Source of the DNA: Marinifilum flexuosum
GTDB lineage: Bacteria > Bacteroidota > Bacteroidia > Bacteroidales > Marinifilaceae
Assembly (NCBI RefSeq): GCF_003610555.1
Contig: NZ_RAPQ01000010.1
Location: forward strand, 248,001 to 312,000
DNA length: 64,000 nucleotides
Direction: 5' to 3'
This document shows, piece after piece, positions 9,840-18,380 of the stretch. Numbering within the stretch: the first letter of the stretch is position 1; the number at the start of each line of letters is the position of its first letter. The translations under genes and the position numbers were made by a program. The notes under the pieces were generated by a model. The model made no database searches. It saw only the letters and a list, made by a program, of their open reading frames with translations, and had not been told where the DNA came from.

Positions 9840-11021
9840 ATGAAATACAATTTTGATAAAATTATAGATCGCAAAAATACCAACTCGGTAAAATACGATA
9901 AGCTTGAACAATATTTTGGAAAAGATGATTTGCTTCCTTTTTGGGTAGCAGATACCGATTTTAATGTTCCGGACTGCATCTCAGATTCCATAATAAAAAG
10001 AGCTGAACATGCAATTTACGGATATTCATTTCGAGGTAAAGATTGTATTTTAAGTGTACAAAACTGGCTTAAAAACCGTCACAGTTGGGAAGTAAAAGAA
10101 GAATGGATTTCTTCCAGTCCTGGAGTAGTTACTGCTCTATCCTTGTTGTTAATGAGTCTTACCGAAAAGGGAGATAAAATTGCTGTTCAACCACCGGTAT
10201 ATCATCCATTTTTTCATGTGATAAATGATACCGAACGCAGTTTGGTTCACAATCCGTTGATTAGAACAGAAGATTCTTACCAAATGGATTTTGAACATTT
10301 AGAACAACTTGCCAAAGATGGTTTAAAAGCCATAATCATTAGCAATCCTCATAATCCGGTAGGAAGAGTATGGACAAAAAATGAGCTCCTTCGACTAGGA
10401 GAAATAGCAAAAAAATATGATTTCCTTATTATCTCCGATGAAATTCATCAGGACTTAATTTACAAGAATCACAAACACATAGCTCTAGCTTCTTTATCGC
10501 AGGATTTGGCCCAAAGAACAATTACCTGCATTGCTCCTTCGAAAACTTTTAATGTAGCTGGTTTAGCAAGTTCGATTATTATTATTCCTAACCAGAAATT
10601 GAAAAAAACATACGAAAAACTACTATGTGCCATGCATTTGGATTCTGGCAATTTGTTTGGTCATATTGCCATGCAAGCAGGATATGAACATGGAGCAGAT
10701 TGGTTAGATCAACTTATGGAGTATTTACAATCTAATGTAGATTACGTTCGAGAATTTCTTGAAGAAAATATTCCAGAAATTAAATTGGTTACCCCTGAAG
10801 CAACTTATTTGTTATGGTTAGATTGTAGAGATCTGAATATTAGTTCAGAAAAATTAAATCAGATTCTGATTAATGAAGCTGGTTTAGCTTTAAATAAGGG
10901 GACTACTTTTGGTAAAGAAGGAAATGGCTATATGAGATTAAATATAGGCTGTCCAAAATCTATGTTAACAAAAGGCTTAAGCATTTTACAACAAACCGTA
11001 AATCAATTAAAAAAACTTTAA
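9840..11021 (+). CDS. MalY/PatB family cystathionine beta-lyase
   Basis: The protein has 393 residues. It shows the family's N-terminal FWVADTDFNVP (canonical FWVADMDF), YGYSFRG, SSPGVVTALS, QPPVYHPFF, SNPHNPVGRVW, SDEIHQDLI and the PLP lysine in APSKTFNVAGLASS. The enzymes cleave C-S bonds of cystathionine and related S-cysteine conjugates, releasing a thiol, pyruvate and ammonia. The gene ends about 130 bp before a strong terminator. Confidence 0.93.
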   Translation: MKYNFDKIIDRKNTNSVKYDKLEQYFGKDDLLPFWVADTDFNVPDCISDSIIKRAEHAIYGYSFRGKDCILSVQNWLKNRHSWEVKEEWISSSPGVVTALSLLLMSLTEKGDKIAVQPPVYHPFFHVINDTERSLVHNPLIRTEDSYQMDFEHLEQLAKDGLKAIIISNPHNPVGRVWTKNELLRLGEIAKKYDFLIISDEIHQDLIYKNHKHIALASLSQDLAQRTITCIAPSKTFNVAGLASSIIIIPNQKLKKTYEKLLCAMHLDSGNLFGHIAMQAGYEHGADWLDQLMEYLQSNVDYVREFLEENIPEIKLVTPEATYLLWLDCRDLNISSEKLNQILINEAGLALNKGTTFGKEGNGYMRLNIGCPKSMLTKGLSILQQTVNQLKKL

Positions 11022-11153
11022 TTAGCAGGGTTACCTTTTCTGTTTTTGAGGAATAAATATATAAACGATTAAACAGGATCGAAAATCACCCTAATGATTA
11101 TCAATTGAAGTTGATTTTCTGCAAACAACAACAACAGTCTGTTATACACACAA

Positions 11154-11190
11154 GGCCCCCGGCATTACTATTCCCGGGGGTTTATTTTTT
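11154..11190 (+). terminator. Rho-independent terminator
   Basis: The stem CCCCCGG/CCGGGGG (11156-11162 with 11174-11180) is followed by TTTATTTTTT on the plus strand. It ends the MalY/PatB transcript. Confidence 0.88.
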
Positions 11191-11211
11191 AATTACCCGT
11201 TCACTTTTTGG

Positions 11212-11242
11212 TTGCTTAGATTTTTATTTTCCAGTACATTCG
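11212..11242 (+). promoter_or_regulatory. Promoter of the EamA transporter gene
   Basis: TTG at 11212-11214, a 20-bp spacer and TACATTCG at 11235-11242 (one mismatch to TAnnTTTG) fit Bacteroidota -33/-7 spacing. The predicted start is about 13 bases before the ATG. Confidence 0.5.
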
Positions 11243-11261
11243 CATTCAAAACACACTTAAT

Positions 11262-12134
11262 ATGCACTGGAAAAAACCTTGGTTTCAACTTACTATTCTT
11301 ATTCTTTTGGCATTTGTATGGGGAAGTTCATTTATATTAATGAAAATAGGCTTAAAAAGTTTTAGCAGCGAGCAAGCTGCTGGAATTCGAATGTTATTGG
11401 CTTCACTTGTGCTACTTCCTTATTCAATTAAGAACTTAAAGTTTCTAAAGAGAAAAGATTTACCAAGTTTACTTGTAGCTGGATTTATAGGTAGTTTCAT
11501 TCCAGCCTTTTTATTTACCAAGGCACAAACTCAAATTGATAGTGCATTGGCCGGAATGCTAAATTCACTAACTCCACTTTTTACTCTTTTGGTTGGAATT
11601 CTGTTTTTTAAAACCAAATTTAAATGGCTGCAAACTATTGGATTGATAGTGGGATTGGTTGGTGCTTTGGGTTTGATCACATCAGGAAAAGAATTAAACT
11701 TTGGAAGTATAAATAGTTACGCCTTACTCATTGTATTGGCTACAACATTTTATGGTATCAACATCAATACAATTAAGGCCAAACTTTCCCATTTATCGGG
11801 AGTTCAAATTACATCTCTTTCATTTTTCTTTACGGGGCCAGCAGCTTTAATATATCTTTTAACTACCGATTTTCAACCAGTGTTTGCTGTTCCTAATTGG
11901 CCACTTCATTTTCTTGCTTTAGCTGCATTGGGAATAATTGGTACTGCACTGGCCATGCTATTAATGAATAGCTTAATCAGACATATTTCTGCTGTATACG
12001 CTTCTTCTGTTACATATATCATTCCCATATTTGCAATTTTCTGGGGAGTAGTAGATGGAGAGAACATTACACTTCTACATCTTGCATGTATGACTGGAAT
12101 TTTGTTGGGAGTTTACCTAATCAACAAAAAGTAA
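11262..12134 (+). CDS. EamA/DMT family transporter
   Basis: The 290-residue membrane protein has about ten hydrophobic helices arranged as two EamA repeats. The first opens with LILLAFVWGSSFILMKIGL and GIRMLLASLVLLP; the second begins near residue 150 (NSYALLIVLATTFYGIN). DMT transporters export metabolites, amino acids or drugs at the inner membrane; the substrate is unknown. The stop codon directly abuts the stop of the convergent anti-sigma gene. Confidence 0.9.
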   Translation: MHWKKPWFQLTILILLAFVWGSSFILMKIGLKSFSSEQAAGIRMLLASLVLLPYSIKNLKFLKRKDLPSLLVAGFIGSFIPAFLFTKAQTQIDSALAGMLNSLTPLFTLLVGILFFKTKFKWLQTIGLIVGLVGALGLITSGKELNFGSINSYALLIVLATTFYGININTIKAKLSHLSGVQITSLSFFFTGPAALIYLLTTDFQPVFAVPNWPLHFLALAALGIIGTALAMLLMNSLIRHISAVYASSVTYIIPIFAIFWGVVDGENITLLHLACMTGILLGVYLINKK

Positions 12135-13499
12135 TTAGTCAAAGTTTAGGCGAAGCGTAAATCGAACTTTTGAATCTGTAGGAGCATTATTGGATTCTGA
12201 AGGAATCCATTTTTCTCCAGTAGTAATAAACTCTTTTACTTTCTCGGATAACTCCAGACTCTTGCCCCCTTTAATCGTGATATCACTTACAGTTCCTGAA
12301 CTGTGAACCATAAATGACACTTTAATTTTATATTTTCCAGTTAGATTATCTCTAAATTCTGATTGTAAAGCAGCAATTAATTTCTTCTTGTAATCCGATG
12401 TATTTCTCGATTGAGAAGGCAATGCTTTATTCCAAGATTTAATTGGCTTATCCATTTCTACTTCTGTAACTGAACCTGTTTCGAAAGCCTTCTTCTTTTC
12501 AGATCCATAGGCTGTAACAACAACTTCATTCATCTCTACAGCATCCTGCTCCAAAACAACGAGCAATGAATCTGCAATGTCTACTTGTTTGGTTTCAAAA
12601 CCAACAAAAGAAGCTGTCAGTTTATAGTTGGAATTGGTATCCGCAAGGCTCATCGCAAACTTCCCATCCAAATCAGTAAATGTTCCTTTATTGGTTCCAT
12701 TTACTACAATCATTACTCCAGGCATCGGAGTTTTTTCTTTATCAACTACAAGGCCTGAAATTTTTCTTGCATTTTCATCATTACCAATTGTTGCAAACCC
12801 TCTGATTCTAATTCCTGTATCCCTTTTATTAGTAGCAACACCCGCTACTCTACCAGATAGTGCTTTTTCAACTTTTCTACTAACAATTTTTGAAGGTTGA
12901 TTTTCTTTAACTTTTATAGCTTTAAGAATTGGCTCACTCTTTTCTATCTCCTTATCTTTTATTTCCTCCGCAAATTGTAACTCGTCATCCTCCTCTACAA
13001 TTTGAACTCCGTTATTGGCATCATCAATTACTTTCTCTTCTACAAGCTCAACTTCTTTTAAGTTTTCTATTTTCTGATCTTTCTTAACTTTCAAACTATC
13101 TTCTTTTGTTATCGGAATACTTTCATACTTCTTTTTCGGTTTAGCTTGTTCAATATCCTGGCTAACAAATTCATTTACGCTTGGAGTCTGGTCAATGTAA
13201 TACAAAACAAAACTTAAACCCATAATGACTGCGATACTAGCAGCATAAGGCAACCAAGTCAACCTCTTCTTTTGTTTCGATTTTACCCTACTTGCCAAAC
13301 CAAGCTTCAATTCTTTCAAGTCTTGCTCGATCTCCATTGAACTTAGTTTCGACAAACCATCATAAGCATCACTTTCAAATTCATCCATCATTACAGATTT
13401 TTCAAAAGCATGCTTCTCCTTTCCGGTCATTCTACTACCGAAATAGGCTAAAAATCGTTCATATGTCAATCTCAACTTAGACTTCATTTTGTTTGGCAA
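12135..13499 (-). CDS. Anti-sigma-like protein with CarboxypepD_reg and TonB-C-like domains
   Basis: The 454-residue protein has four parts: a cytoplasmic N-terminus (about 1-80) facing the sigma factor, one membrane helix (LPYAASIAVIMGLSFVLYYI, about 83-102), an acidic/basic linker, then a CarboxypepD_reg domain (VVDKEKTPMPGVMIVVNGTN, about 245-325) and a C-terminal stretch resembling a TonB C-terminal domain (IKVSFMVHSSGTVSDITIKG). Between linker and domain is a TonB-plug-like patch, LSGRVAGVATNKRDTGIRIR. It overlaps the upstream ECF sigma gene by 23 bases. Inference: it holds the sigma factor at the inner membrane and senses an envelope signal. Confidence 0.75.
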   Translation of the reverse strand: MPNKMKSKLRLTYERFLAYFGSRMTGKEKHAFEKSVMMDEFESDAYDGLSKLSSMEIEQDLKELKLGLASRVKSKQKKRLTWLPYAASIAVIMGLSFVLYYIDQTPSVNEFVSQDIEQAKPKKKYESIPITKEDSLKVKKDQKIENLKEVELVEEKVIDDANNGVQIVEEDDELQFAEEIKDKEIEKSEPILKAIKVKENQPSKIVSRKVEKALSGRVAGVATNKRDTGIRIRGFATIGNDENARKISGLVVDKEKTPMPGVMIVVNGTNKGTFTDLDGKFAMSLADTNSNYKLTASFVGFETKQVDIADSLLVVLEQDAVEMNEVVVTAYGSEKKKAFETGSVTEVEMDKPIKSWNKALPSQSRNTSDYKKKLIAALQSEFRDNLTGKYKIKVSFMVHSSGTVSDITIKGGKSLELSEKVKEFITTGEKWIPSESNNAPTDSKVRFTLRLNFD

Positions 13500-14067
13500 A
13501 TTCTTCCATACATATCTTCAAGTTCCTTTTCCCGTTTTGTATATAACTTTTTACTTTTTTAACCGGATACTCCAATTGATCCGATATCTCTTGATAACAA
13601 AGCTCATCATAGTAAAACAACAAAATACACATTTGCTGCTCTTCCTTTAACCTCTCAATGCACCTTTTCAGATTTTGTTCCAAATTCAAATCTGGTGTCT
13701 CATCAATAGGATGCAAATATGGAGTAGATTCCACAAAATGAGATTGTAAAAATTTGTCTGCCTGATTTTTCTGAGATTTTTGTTTTCTCAATTGCATCAG
13801 GCAATAGTTCTTACAAACCACATACAGCCACGGTTTAAAGTTATTTATCTCAAATTTAGGGATTTCTGATATCAAGTGCTCAAAAATGGCGTTTACTGCA
13901 TCCTTTGCTTTTTCTCTGTCATGCAGATATTTTAAACACACACCATAAACCAAATGCATATATCGAGAATAAAGCGCGCCTAATTCTTCCAAATCACCAG
14001 AATCAATATATGATTCCAACAACTCTTGATCAGAAAGTTTATCAGGATTTCTTTTAGTCCGAAACAT
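13477..14067 (-). CDS. ECF-family RNA polymerase sigma factor
   Basis: The 196-residue protein has sigma-70 region 2 (about 22-95: YSRYMHLVYGVCLKYLHDRE, then FKPWLYVVCKNYCL) and region 4 (about 130-185: LKEEQQMCILLFYYDELCYQ, EISDQLEYPVKKVKSYIQNG). It is the first gene of a unit with the overlapping anti-sigma gene and is divergent from the VWA protein at 14209, a likely target. The start ATG follows an AT-rich leader. Confidence 0.93.
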   Translation of the reverse strand: MFRTKRNPDKLSDQELLESYIDSGDLEELGALYSRYMHLVYGVCLKYLHDREKAKDAVNAIFEHLISEIPKFEINNFKPWLYVVCKNYCLMQLRKQKSQKNQADKFLQSHFVESTPYLHPIDETPDLNLEQNLKRCIERLKEEQQMCILLFYYDELCYQEISDQLEYPVKKVKSYIQNGKRNLKICMEEFAKQNEV

Positions 14068-14208
14068 TAAATTTTCTGGATTTATTATCAGGTTTAATTC
14101 TTATGCTAGTTAAACATTTCAGAAAAAAGATGAAAATTTTTTATGGAATTTATTCTCGCCTTGCATCCTAATGACAAAGACGAACAAAAATCATTAAAAA
14201 ATAGAATT

Positions 14209-16059
14209 ATGAGAGCGATAACATTATTATTAGGATTGCTAGGAATACTAATTTCTACATCCCTTTCAGCAAAAACAATAAATGGTGTTGTTACAGATGA
14301 ATCAAATCTTGCAATACCTGGAGTAAGTATTGTAATTAAAGGTACAACCAATGGAACTTCCACCAATATTGATGGAAAGTATACAATTGAAGTGAACAAA
14401 GGTGATATTTTAATTTATTCTTTTGTGGGTATGATAACTCAGGAAATTGAAGTAAAAGATCAATCTATTATGAATATTAGCATGCAAGCAGAACAAATTG
14501 GCGTTGATGAAGTAATTGTTGTTGGATATGGTAAAAAGACACAGAAAAGCTTCTCTGGCAGTGTGGCTGGTATTCGAATTCGAGGCAAAAGTTCAAGAAG
14601 AGGTAAAAGAAATGCGATGACCTTCTGTAATTATGAAATGATGCCAGATAGGTATTACAATACTGAAGGTTATTCCACTATTAATGAAAACAACTACAAA
14701 AATGCAGTAGAAAGTCCAGTTTCAACTTTTTCTATTGATGTTGATGCTGCATCTTATAGCAATGTTCGTAGATTTTTAACCAATGGAGAAAAGCCTCCAA
14801 TCGATGCCGTACGAATTGAGGAAATGATTAATTACTTCAATTACAATTACGAGCAACCAAATGGTGAACATCCTTTTGCCATTCATCACGAAATTGCTAA
14901 ATGTCCGTGGAACAAGGAAAACCTTTTGTTACACATTGGACTGCAAGGAAAAAAAATTGAAACAGAAAATCTTCCAGCATCAAACCTGGTATTCTTGCTA
15001 GATGTATCCGGATCGATGAATTCACAAAACAAACTGCCATTACTAAAGAAAGCTTTTAAACTCTTGGTAAACCAATTGCGCCCCGAAGATAAAGTTGCCA
15101 TCGTGATTTATGCAGGAAGTTCCGGTTTGGTTTTACCATCCACCAATGGAACCGAAAAAGAAGAAATCTTAAATGCTTTAAATAAATTAAATGCAGGAGG
15201 TTCAACTGCGGGAGCCTCTGGATTAAAATTAGCTTACCAAACTGCTCGTGAAAATTTTATCGATGGTGGAAACAATAGAATTATACTTGCTACCGATGGA
15301 GATTTTAATGTAGGAATTTCGAGTAATGCCGAAATGGAAAGACTAATTGAAAAAGAACGCAACAATGGTGTATTTATCTCGGTATTGGGATTTGGGATGG
15401 GCAATTACAAAGACGATAAAATGGAAATTATTGCTGACAAAGGAAATGGCAATTATTCCTATATCGACAACATATTGGAAGCCAAAAAAGTTTTGGTAAA
15501 CGAGTTTGGAGGAACTCTTCACACCATTGCAAAAGATGTAAAAATTCAGATTGAGTTTAACCCGGCAATTGTAGAAGAGTACCGATTGATTGGATACGAA
15601 AACAGAATGTTGAACAAAGAAGATTTTGATGATGACCAGAAGGATGCAGGAGAACTTGGTTCAGGGCACAATGCAACTGCACTTTACGAGATCAAACTGG
15701 CAAAAAGGAAAAAGAAGGATCAGAATTTGAAGTATCAGGATACAAAATTAAATGCCAAAGCTCTTTCTAAAAATGAAATTGCAAGTGTGAAGTTCAGATA
15801 TAAAAATCCCAAAGGAAGAAAAAGCATCTTAATTACTGAAGAAATTCCTATGGATGTAAGTTCTGCACAAACTATTTCTGAAAACTTTCAGTTCTCTGCT
15901 GCAGTTGCAGGCTTTGGTTTACTTCTTCGCCAATCAAAACACAAAGGAAATTGCAATTATAAAATGTTAATTGATTTGGCTCAAAATTCAAAAGGCCAAG
16001 ACATGGAAGGATACAGAAGTGAATTTATTCGATTGATGAAACTTGCCAAACATTTATAA
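14209..16059 (+). CDS. Secreted VWA-domain protein with CarboxypepD_reg domain (YfbK-like)
   Basis: An ATG at 14209 gives a clean signal peptide (MRAITLLLGLLGILISTSLS) and a 616-residue protein; an in-frame ATG at 14143 would add 22 polar residues. Parts: a CarboxypepD_reg domain (GVVTDESNLAIPGVSIVIKG), a short plug-like patch (GSVAGIRIRGKSSRRGK), a YfbK-type N-terminal region (VSTFSIDVDAASYSNVRRFL), a VWA domain with MIDAS motif LLDVSGSMNS and later ATDGDFNVG, and a C-terminal DUF3520-like region (AAVAGFGLLLRQSKHKG). It faces the ECF sigma gene and is probably under its control. Confidence 0.88.
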   Translation: MRAITLLLGLLGILISTSLSAKTINGVVTDESNLAIPGVSIVIKGTTNGTSTNIDGKYTIEVNKGDILIYSFVGMITQEIEVKDQSIMNISMQAEQIGVDEVIVVGYGKKTQKSFSGSVAGIRIRGKSSRRGKRNAMTFCNYEMMPDRYYNTEGYSTINENNYKNAVESPVSTFSIDVDAASYSNVRRFLTNGEKPPIDAVRIEEMINYFNYNYEQPNGEHPFAIHHEIAKCPWNKENLLLHIGLQGKKIETENLPASNLVFLLDVSGSMNSQNKLPLLKKAFKLLVNQLRPEDKVAIVIYAGSSGLVLPSTNGTEKEEILNALNKLNAGGSTAGASGLKLAYQTARENFIDGGNNRIILATDGDFNVGISSNAEMERLIEKERNNGVFISVLGFGMGNYKDDKMEIIADKGNGNYSYIDNILEAKKVLVNEFGGTLHTIAKDVKIQIEFNPAIVEEYRLIGYENRMLNKEDFDDDQKDAGELGSGHNATALYEIKLAKRKKKDQNLKYQDTKLNAKALSKNEIASVKFRYKNPKGRKSILITEEIPMDVSSAQTISENFQFSAAVAGFGLLLRQSKHKGNCNYKMLIDLAQNSKGQDMEGYRSEFIRLMKLAKHL

Positions 16060-16075
16060 CAATGAGTATTATTTG

Positions 16076-16083
16076 TACATTTG
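16076..16083 (+). promoter_or_regulatory. -7 promoter element (TACATTTG)
   Basis: TACATTTG lies 17 bp after the VWA stop and 27 bp before the ATG at 16111. It overlaps a TTG that could extend the next frame, so it supports the ATG start. Confidence 0.4.
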
Positions 16084-16110
16084 CGGCTAAGAATTTTAAA
16101 GAAAAAAACG

Positions 16111-16728
16111 ATGTTCCTGAAAAAATTAGATCAACACTTACTAGATGCATTAGAAGAATTTGGTTTTGAAACACCTACCAAAGTTCAAAAACAGAGTATT
16201 TCAAAAATAAAGAGTGGTGTTGATTTAATGATTCGTGGCGATGAAAAAAGCGGAAGGTCATCAACTATCGTTATCAGCGTAATTCAGCAACTAAAAAATG
16301 AATTTGAAGATGTTCCAAGAGCTTTAATTATTGTGTCGAGCAGAGAGAAATCTATCGAAATGAAAGAGCTTTTTCAGGAATTGGGACAAAACACTGATTT
16401 AAGAGTTTTTTGTGAAGGCGATGCTGGAAACCTGCACGATTTAAGAGATAAAATCTATGCTGGTTCTGATGTGGTGATTGCAACAGCAAAAAAAATAAAT
16501 GAGTTATATTCTTTTAGCGGAATTAATCTGAACAATTTAAAAATGTTCATTATCGACGATGGAGAATTGATTATGAGAGATCAGATTTTATCGGAAATCA
16601 ACAGGTTAGCTCCTTACATTCCAAAATCGCAAAGAATTGTTTTCTGTGAAAGATTCACGGTTCAAATGGATAAATTTATGGATGAGAACATGAACTTTCC
16701 AACAATATTAGATATCAAAAGTGAATAA
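16111..16728 (+). CDS. Degenerate single-domain DEAD-box-like protein
   Basis: From the ATG at 16111 the protein has about 205 residues and covers only the first RecA-like domain of a DEAD-box helicase. A Q-motif-like PTKVQKQSI is intact. Motif I is RGDEKSGRSS, where Arg replaces the P-loop Lys, and motif II is DDGE instead of DEAD. There is no second helicase domain. The frame is open and regular, so this looks like a retained non-helicase protein, possibly RNA-binding, rather than decay. Confidence 0.75.
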   Translation: MFLKKLDQHLLDALEEFGFETPTKVQKQSISKIKSGVDLMIRGDEKSGRSSTIVISVIQQLKNEFEDVPRALIIVSSREKSIEMKELFQELGQNTDLRVFCEGDAGNLHDLRDKIYAGSDVVIATAKKINELYSFSGINLNNLKMFIIDDGELIMRDQILSEINRLAPYIPKSQRIVFCERFTVQMDKFMDENMNFPTILDIKSE

Positions 16729-16734
16729 AATACA

Positions 16735-16759
16735 AAAGCCTCCAAGTTTTGGAGGCTTT
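16735..16759. terminator. Bidirectional terminator
   Basis: An 11-bp perfect stem AAAGCCTCCAA/TTGGAGGCTTT has a 3-base loop, between convergent genes. It has A/T-rich flanks on both sides and serves the DEAD-box-like gene and dps. Confidence 0.85.
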
Positions 16760-16780
16760 CTCATTCCCAATAAATTCGAA

Positions 16781-17260
16781 TTACTTTAAATAAGCTTTTA
16801 ACATCCAGTTAATTTTCTCCAAATACGAAATGTAAGCTGGTAATATATCCAAAGTTCCCTCATCATCATTCTCATTTGCTTCAGCAATTACACTTCTAAC
16901 TTTTTCAATCAACACTTCGTGTGAATCAACAACTTGCTGAACCATTTCCTCTCCACTTGTATTAGAGTTTGCCTCCTGAATTGTTGAAATTGCTACATAA
17001 TCAGAATAGTTTCCTAATGGGTGACCATCCAAGGTTAAGATACGCTCAGCAATTTCATCAACTTTGTCACTTGCATCGGTATACAACTCTTCAAATTTTG
17101 CATGCAATTCGAAGAAAGCTCGTCCTCTTACATTCCAGTGAAAATTTCTTAGGTTTTGATAATACAACTGGTAATTCGCCAATAAAATTTGCAATTGCTC
17201 TACTTCTCTTTCGTTTGCTGTTAACTCAACTTTTACTTGATTCTCTTTTAAATTTTTCAT
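16781..17260 (-). CDS. dps: Dps family DNA-protection ferritin
   Basis: The 159-residue protein has typical Dps length. Ferroxidase-site residues are recognisable: His in RNFHWNVRG, then FFELHAKFEELYTDASDKVD with His, Asp and Glu, and EIAERI. Dps dodecamers oxidise and store iron with peroxide and shield DNA in stress or stationary phase. The gene is transcribed divergently from a small secreted protein; no operator was identified. Confidence 0.95.
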   Translation of the reverse strand: MKNLKENQVKVELTANEREVEQLQILLANYQLYYQNLRNFHWNVRGRAFFELHAKFEELYTDASDKVDEIAERILTLDGHPLGNYSDYVAISTIQEANSNTSGEEMVQQVVDSHEVLIEKVRSVIAEANENDDEGTLDILPAYISYLEKINWMLKAYLK

Positions 17261-17387
17261 GATTCTTATTTTTTAATTATTGATTTGTCATTTTCTTTGA
17301 TACAAATATCTATAACTTGAAATAAGAGAATCTTATAGTCCCATAAGTTTAATTTATCAATTGCTCTTTTCAATTGTGGCACCATTA

Positions 17388-17419
17388 TTGCAAAATCATC
17401 TCCTCAATAAATAATTTTG
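17388..17419 (+). promoter_or_regulatory. Promoter of the 17537-17995 gene
   Basis: TTG at 17388-17390, a 21-bp spacer and TAATTTTG at 17412-17419 match the Bacteroidota -33/-7 pattern. The predicted leader is about 110 bases. Confidence 0.5.
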
Positions 17420-17536
17420 CTTATCTGAACAAAAAGTTTTGTTTAATTAACATGATTTTAAAAACTATTTTTTAGTTTAGAAGCTCTTTATTAAAAACCT
17501 ACTTATAATTATAAACCAGTAAATTATTTTCCAAAC

Positions 17537-17995
17537 ATGAAAAAATTATTATTACTCTTCATTATTGCCTGTGGGCTTTTTATCGACGCTAACGCTCAAT
17601 CATATGAGTATAAAGTAATCACTACAGTAGAATCTATCGTTCCAATGGGTATCGGTCGTTCTAGAATTATCGAAGAAAAGTCTCCAATTGATGCTAACGC
17701 ATTTACTACAGAAAGAACCGATGGTAAAAAAAGTAAGCAGAAAGATGTAAAAAGATCTGATGCTAAAGTAAGTTTGTTTGCAGAAACAAAACTATTGAAC
17801 TTCTACAGTATTGCAGGTATCAATTTCCAAAATATTGCTTCTAACGATGCATTAATTTCATCAAAAATCAACAGTTTGATTGAACAAGGTTATGAATTGG
17901 CTTTCGTTACCAGTGGTGTAGAAAGTGATAGCGGTAAAGGCGATGGAAAAGGTATCTTTATTACTCGTTTTATATTCAAGAAATTAAAGCAATAA
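17537..17995 (+). CDS. Small secreted protein of unknown function
   Basis: The 152-residue protein starts with a signal peptide (MKKLLLLFIIACGLFIDANA, then QSYEYKV). The mature domain opens with YKVITTVESIVPMGIGRSRI and ends with FITRFIFKKL; a basic segment (GKKSKQKDVKRSD) lies in the middle. I recognise no family. Codons appear regular and the gene has its own promoter and a strong terminator, which suggests good expression. Confidence 0.7.
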   Translation: MKKLLLLFIIACGLFIDANAQSYEYKVITTVESIVPMGIGRSRIIEEKSPIDANAFTTERTDGKKSKQKDVKRSDAKVSLFAETKLLNFYSIAGINFQNIASNDALISSKINSLIEQGYELAFVTSGVESDSGKGDGKGIFITRFIFKKLKQ

Positions 17996-18014
17996 TTTCA
18001 AAGATATATTTACA

Positions 18015-18048
18015 GAAAAGCCTCGAATGTTCGGGGCTTTTCTTTTTT
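18015..18048 (+). terminator. Rho-independent terminator
   Basis: AAAAGCCTCGA pairs with TCGGGGCTTTT (one G-T pair) around a 4-base loop, followed by a T-rich tail. The last Ts of the tail are also the first bases of the 41-bp tandem array. Confidence 0.88.
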
Positions 18049-18288
18049 GGGAAAACGATCTGCTGAATCAATTCAGGAACCTCTTTTTTGGGAAAATGAC
18101 ATCCTGAATCAATTCAGGAACTTCTTTTTTGAAAAAATGACTCGCTGAACCAATTCAGGAACTTCTTTTTTGGGAAAATGACATCCTGAATCAATTCAGA
18201 AACTTCTTTCTTGAAAAAATGACTCGCTGAACCAATTCAGGTGCTTCTTCTTTGGGAAAATGACCTGCTGAACCAATTCAGGTGTTCA
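18043..18288. repeat. Tandem array of six 41-bp units
   Basis: Units start at 18043, 18084, 18125, 18166, 18207 and 18248, each exactly 41 bp. Each opens with a T-run followed by GGGAAAA or GAAAAAA and contains the near-palindrome CTGAATCAATTCAG or its CTGAACC variant. Units 2 and 4 are near-identical, as are units 3 and 5, giving an 82-bp higher-order period. The array lies between two convergent terminators and shows no coding frame. Confidence 0.95.
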
Positions 18289-18324
18289 TATCCTATGAAT
18301 TCAAATTACGATACTTGATACAGC

Positions 18325-18357
18325 ACAAAAAAGGATGCTTTCCATGAAAGCATCCTT
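18325..18357 (-). terminator. Terminator of the C1 peptidase gene
   Basis: A 12-bp perfect stem AAGGATGCTTTC/GAAAGCATCCTT (18331-18342 with 18346-18357) has a 3-base loop and on the minus strand runs into TTTTTTG. Confidence 0.9.
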
Positions 18358-18380
18358 ATCAAATATCTTACAGCTAAGAT

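Noticed and set aside
18043-18288. Tandem array as a CRISPR
   Set aside because: Units repeat end to end with no unique spacers, and no cas genes are in the window. The same holds for the arrays at 34.9 kb and 53.8 kb.
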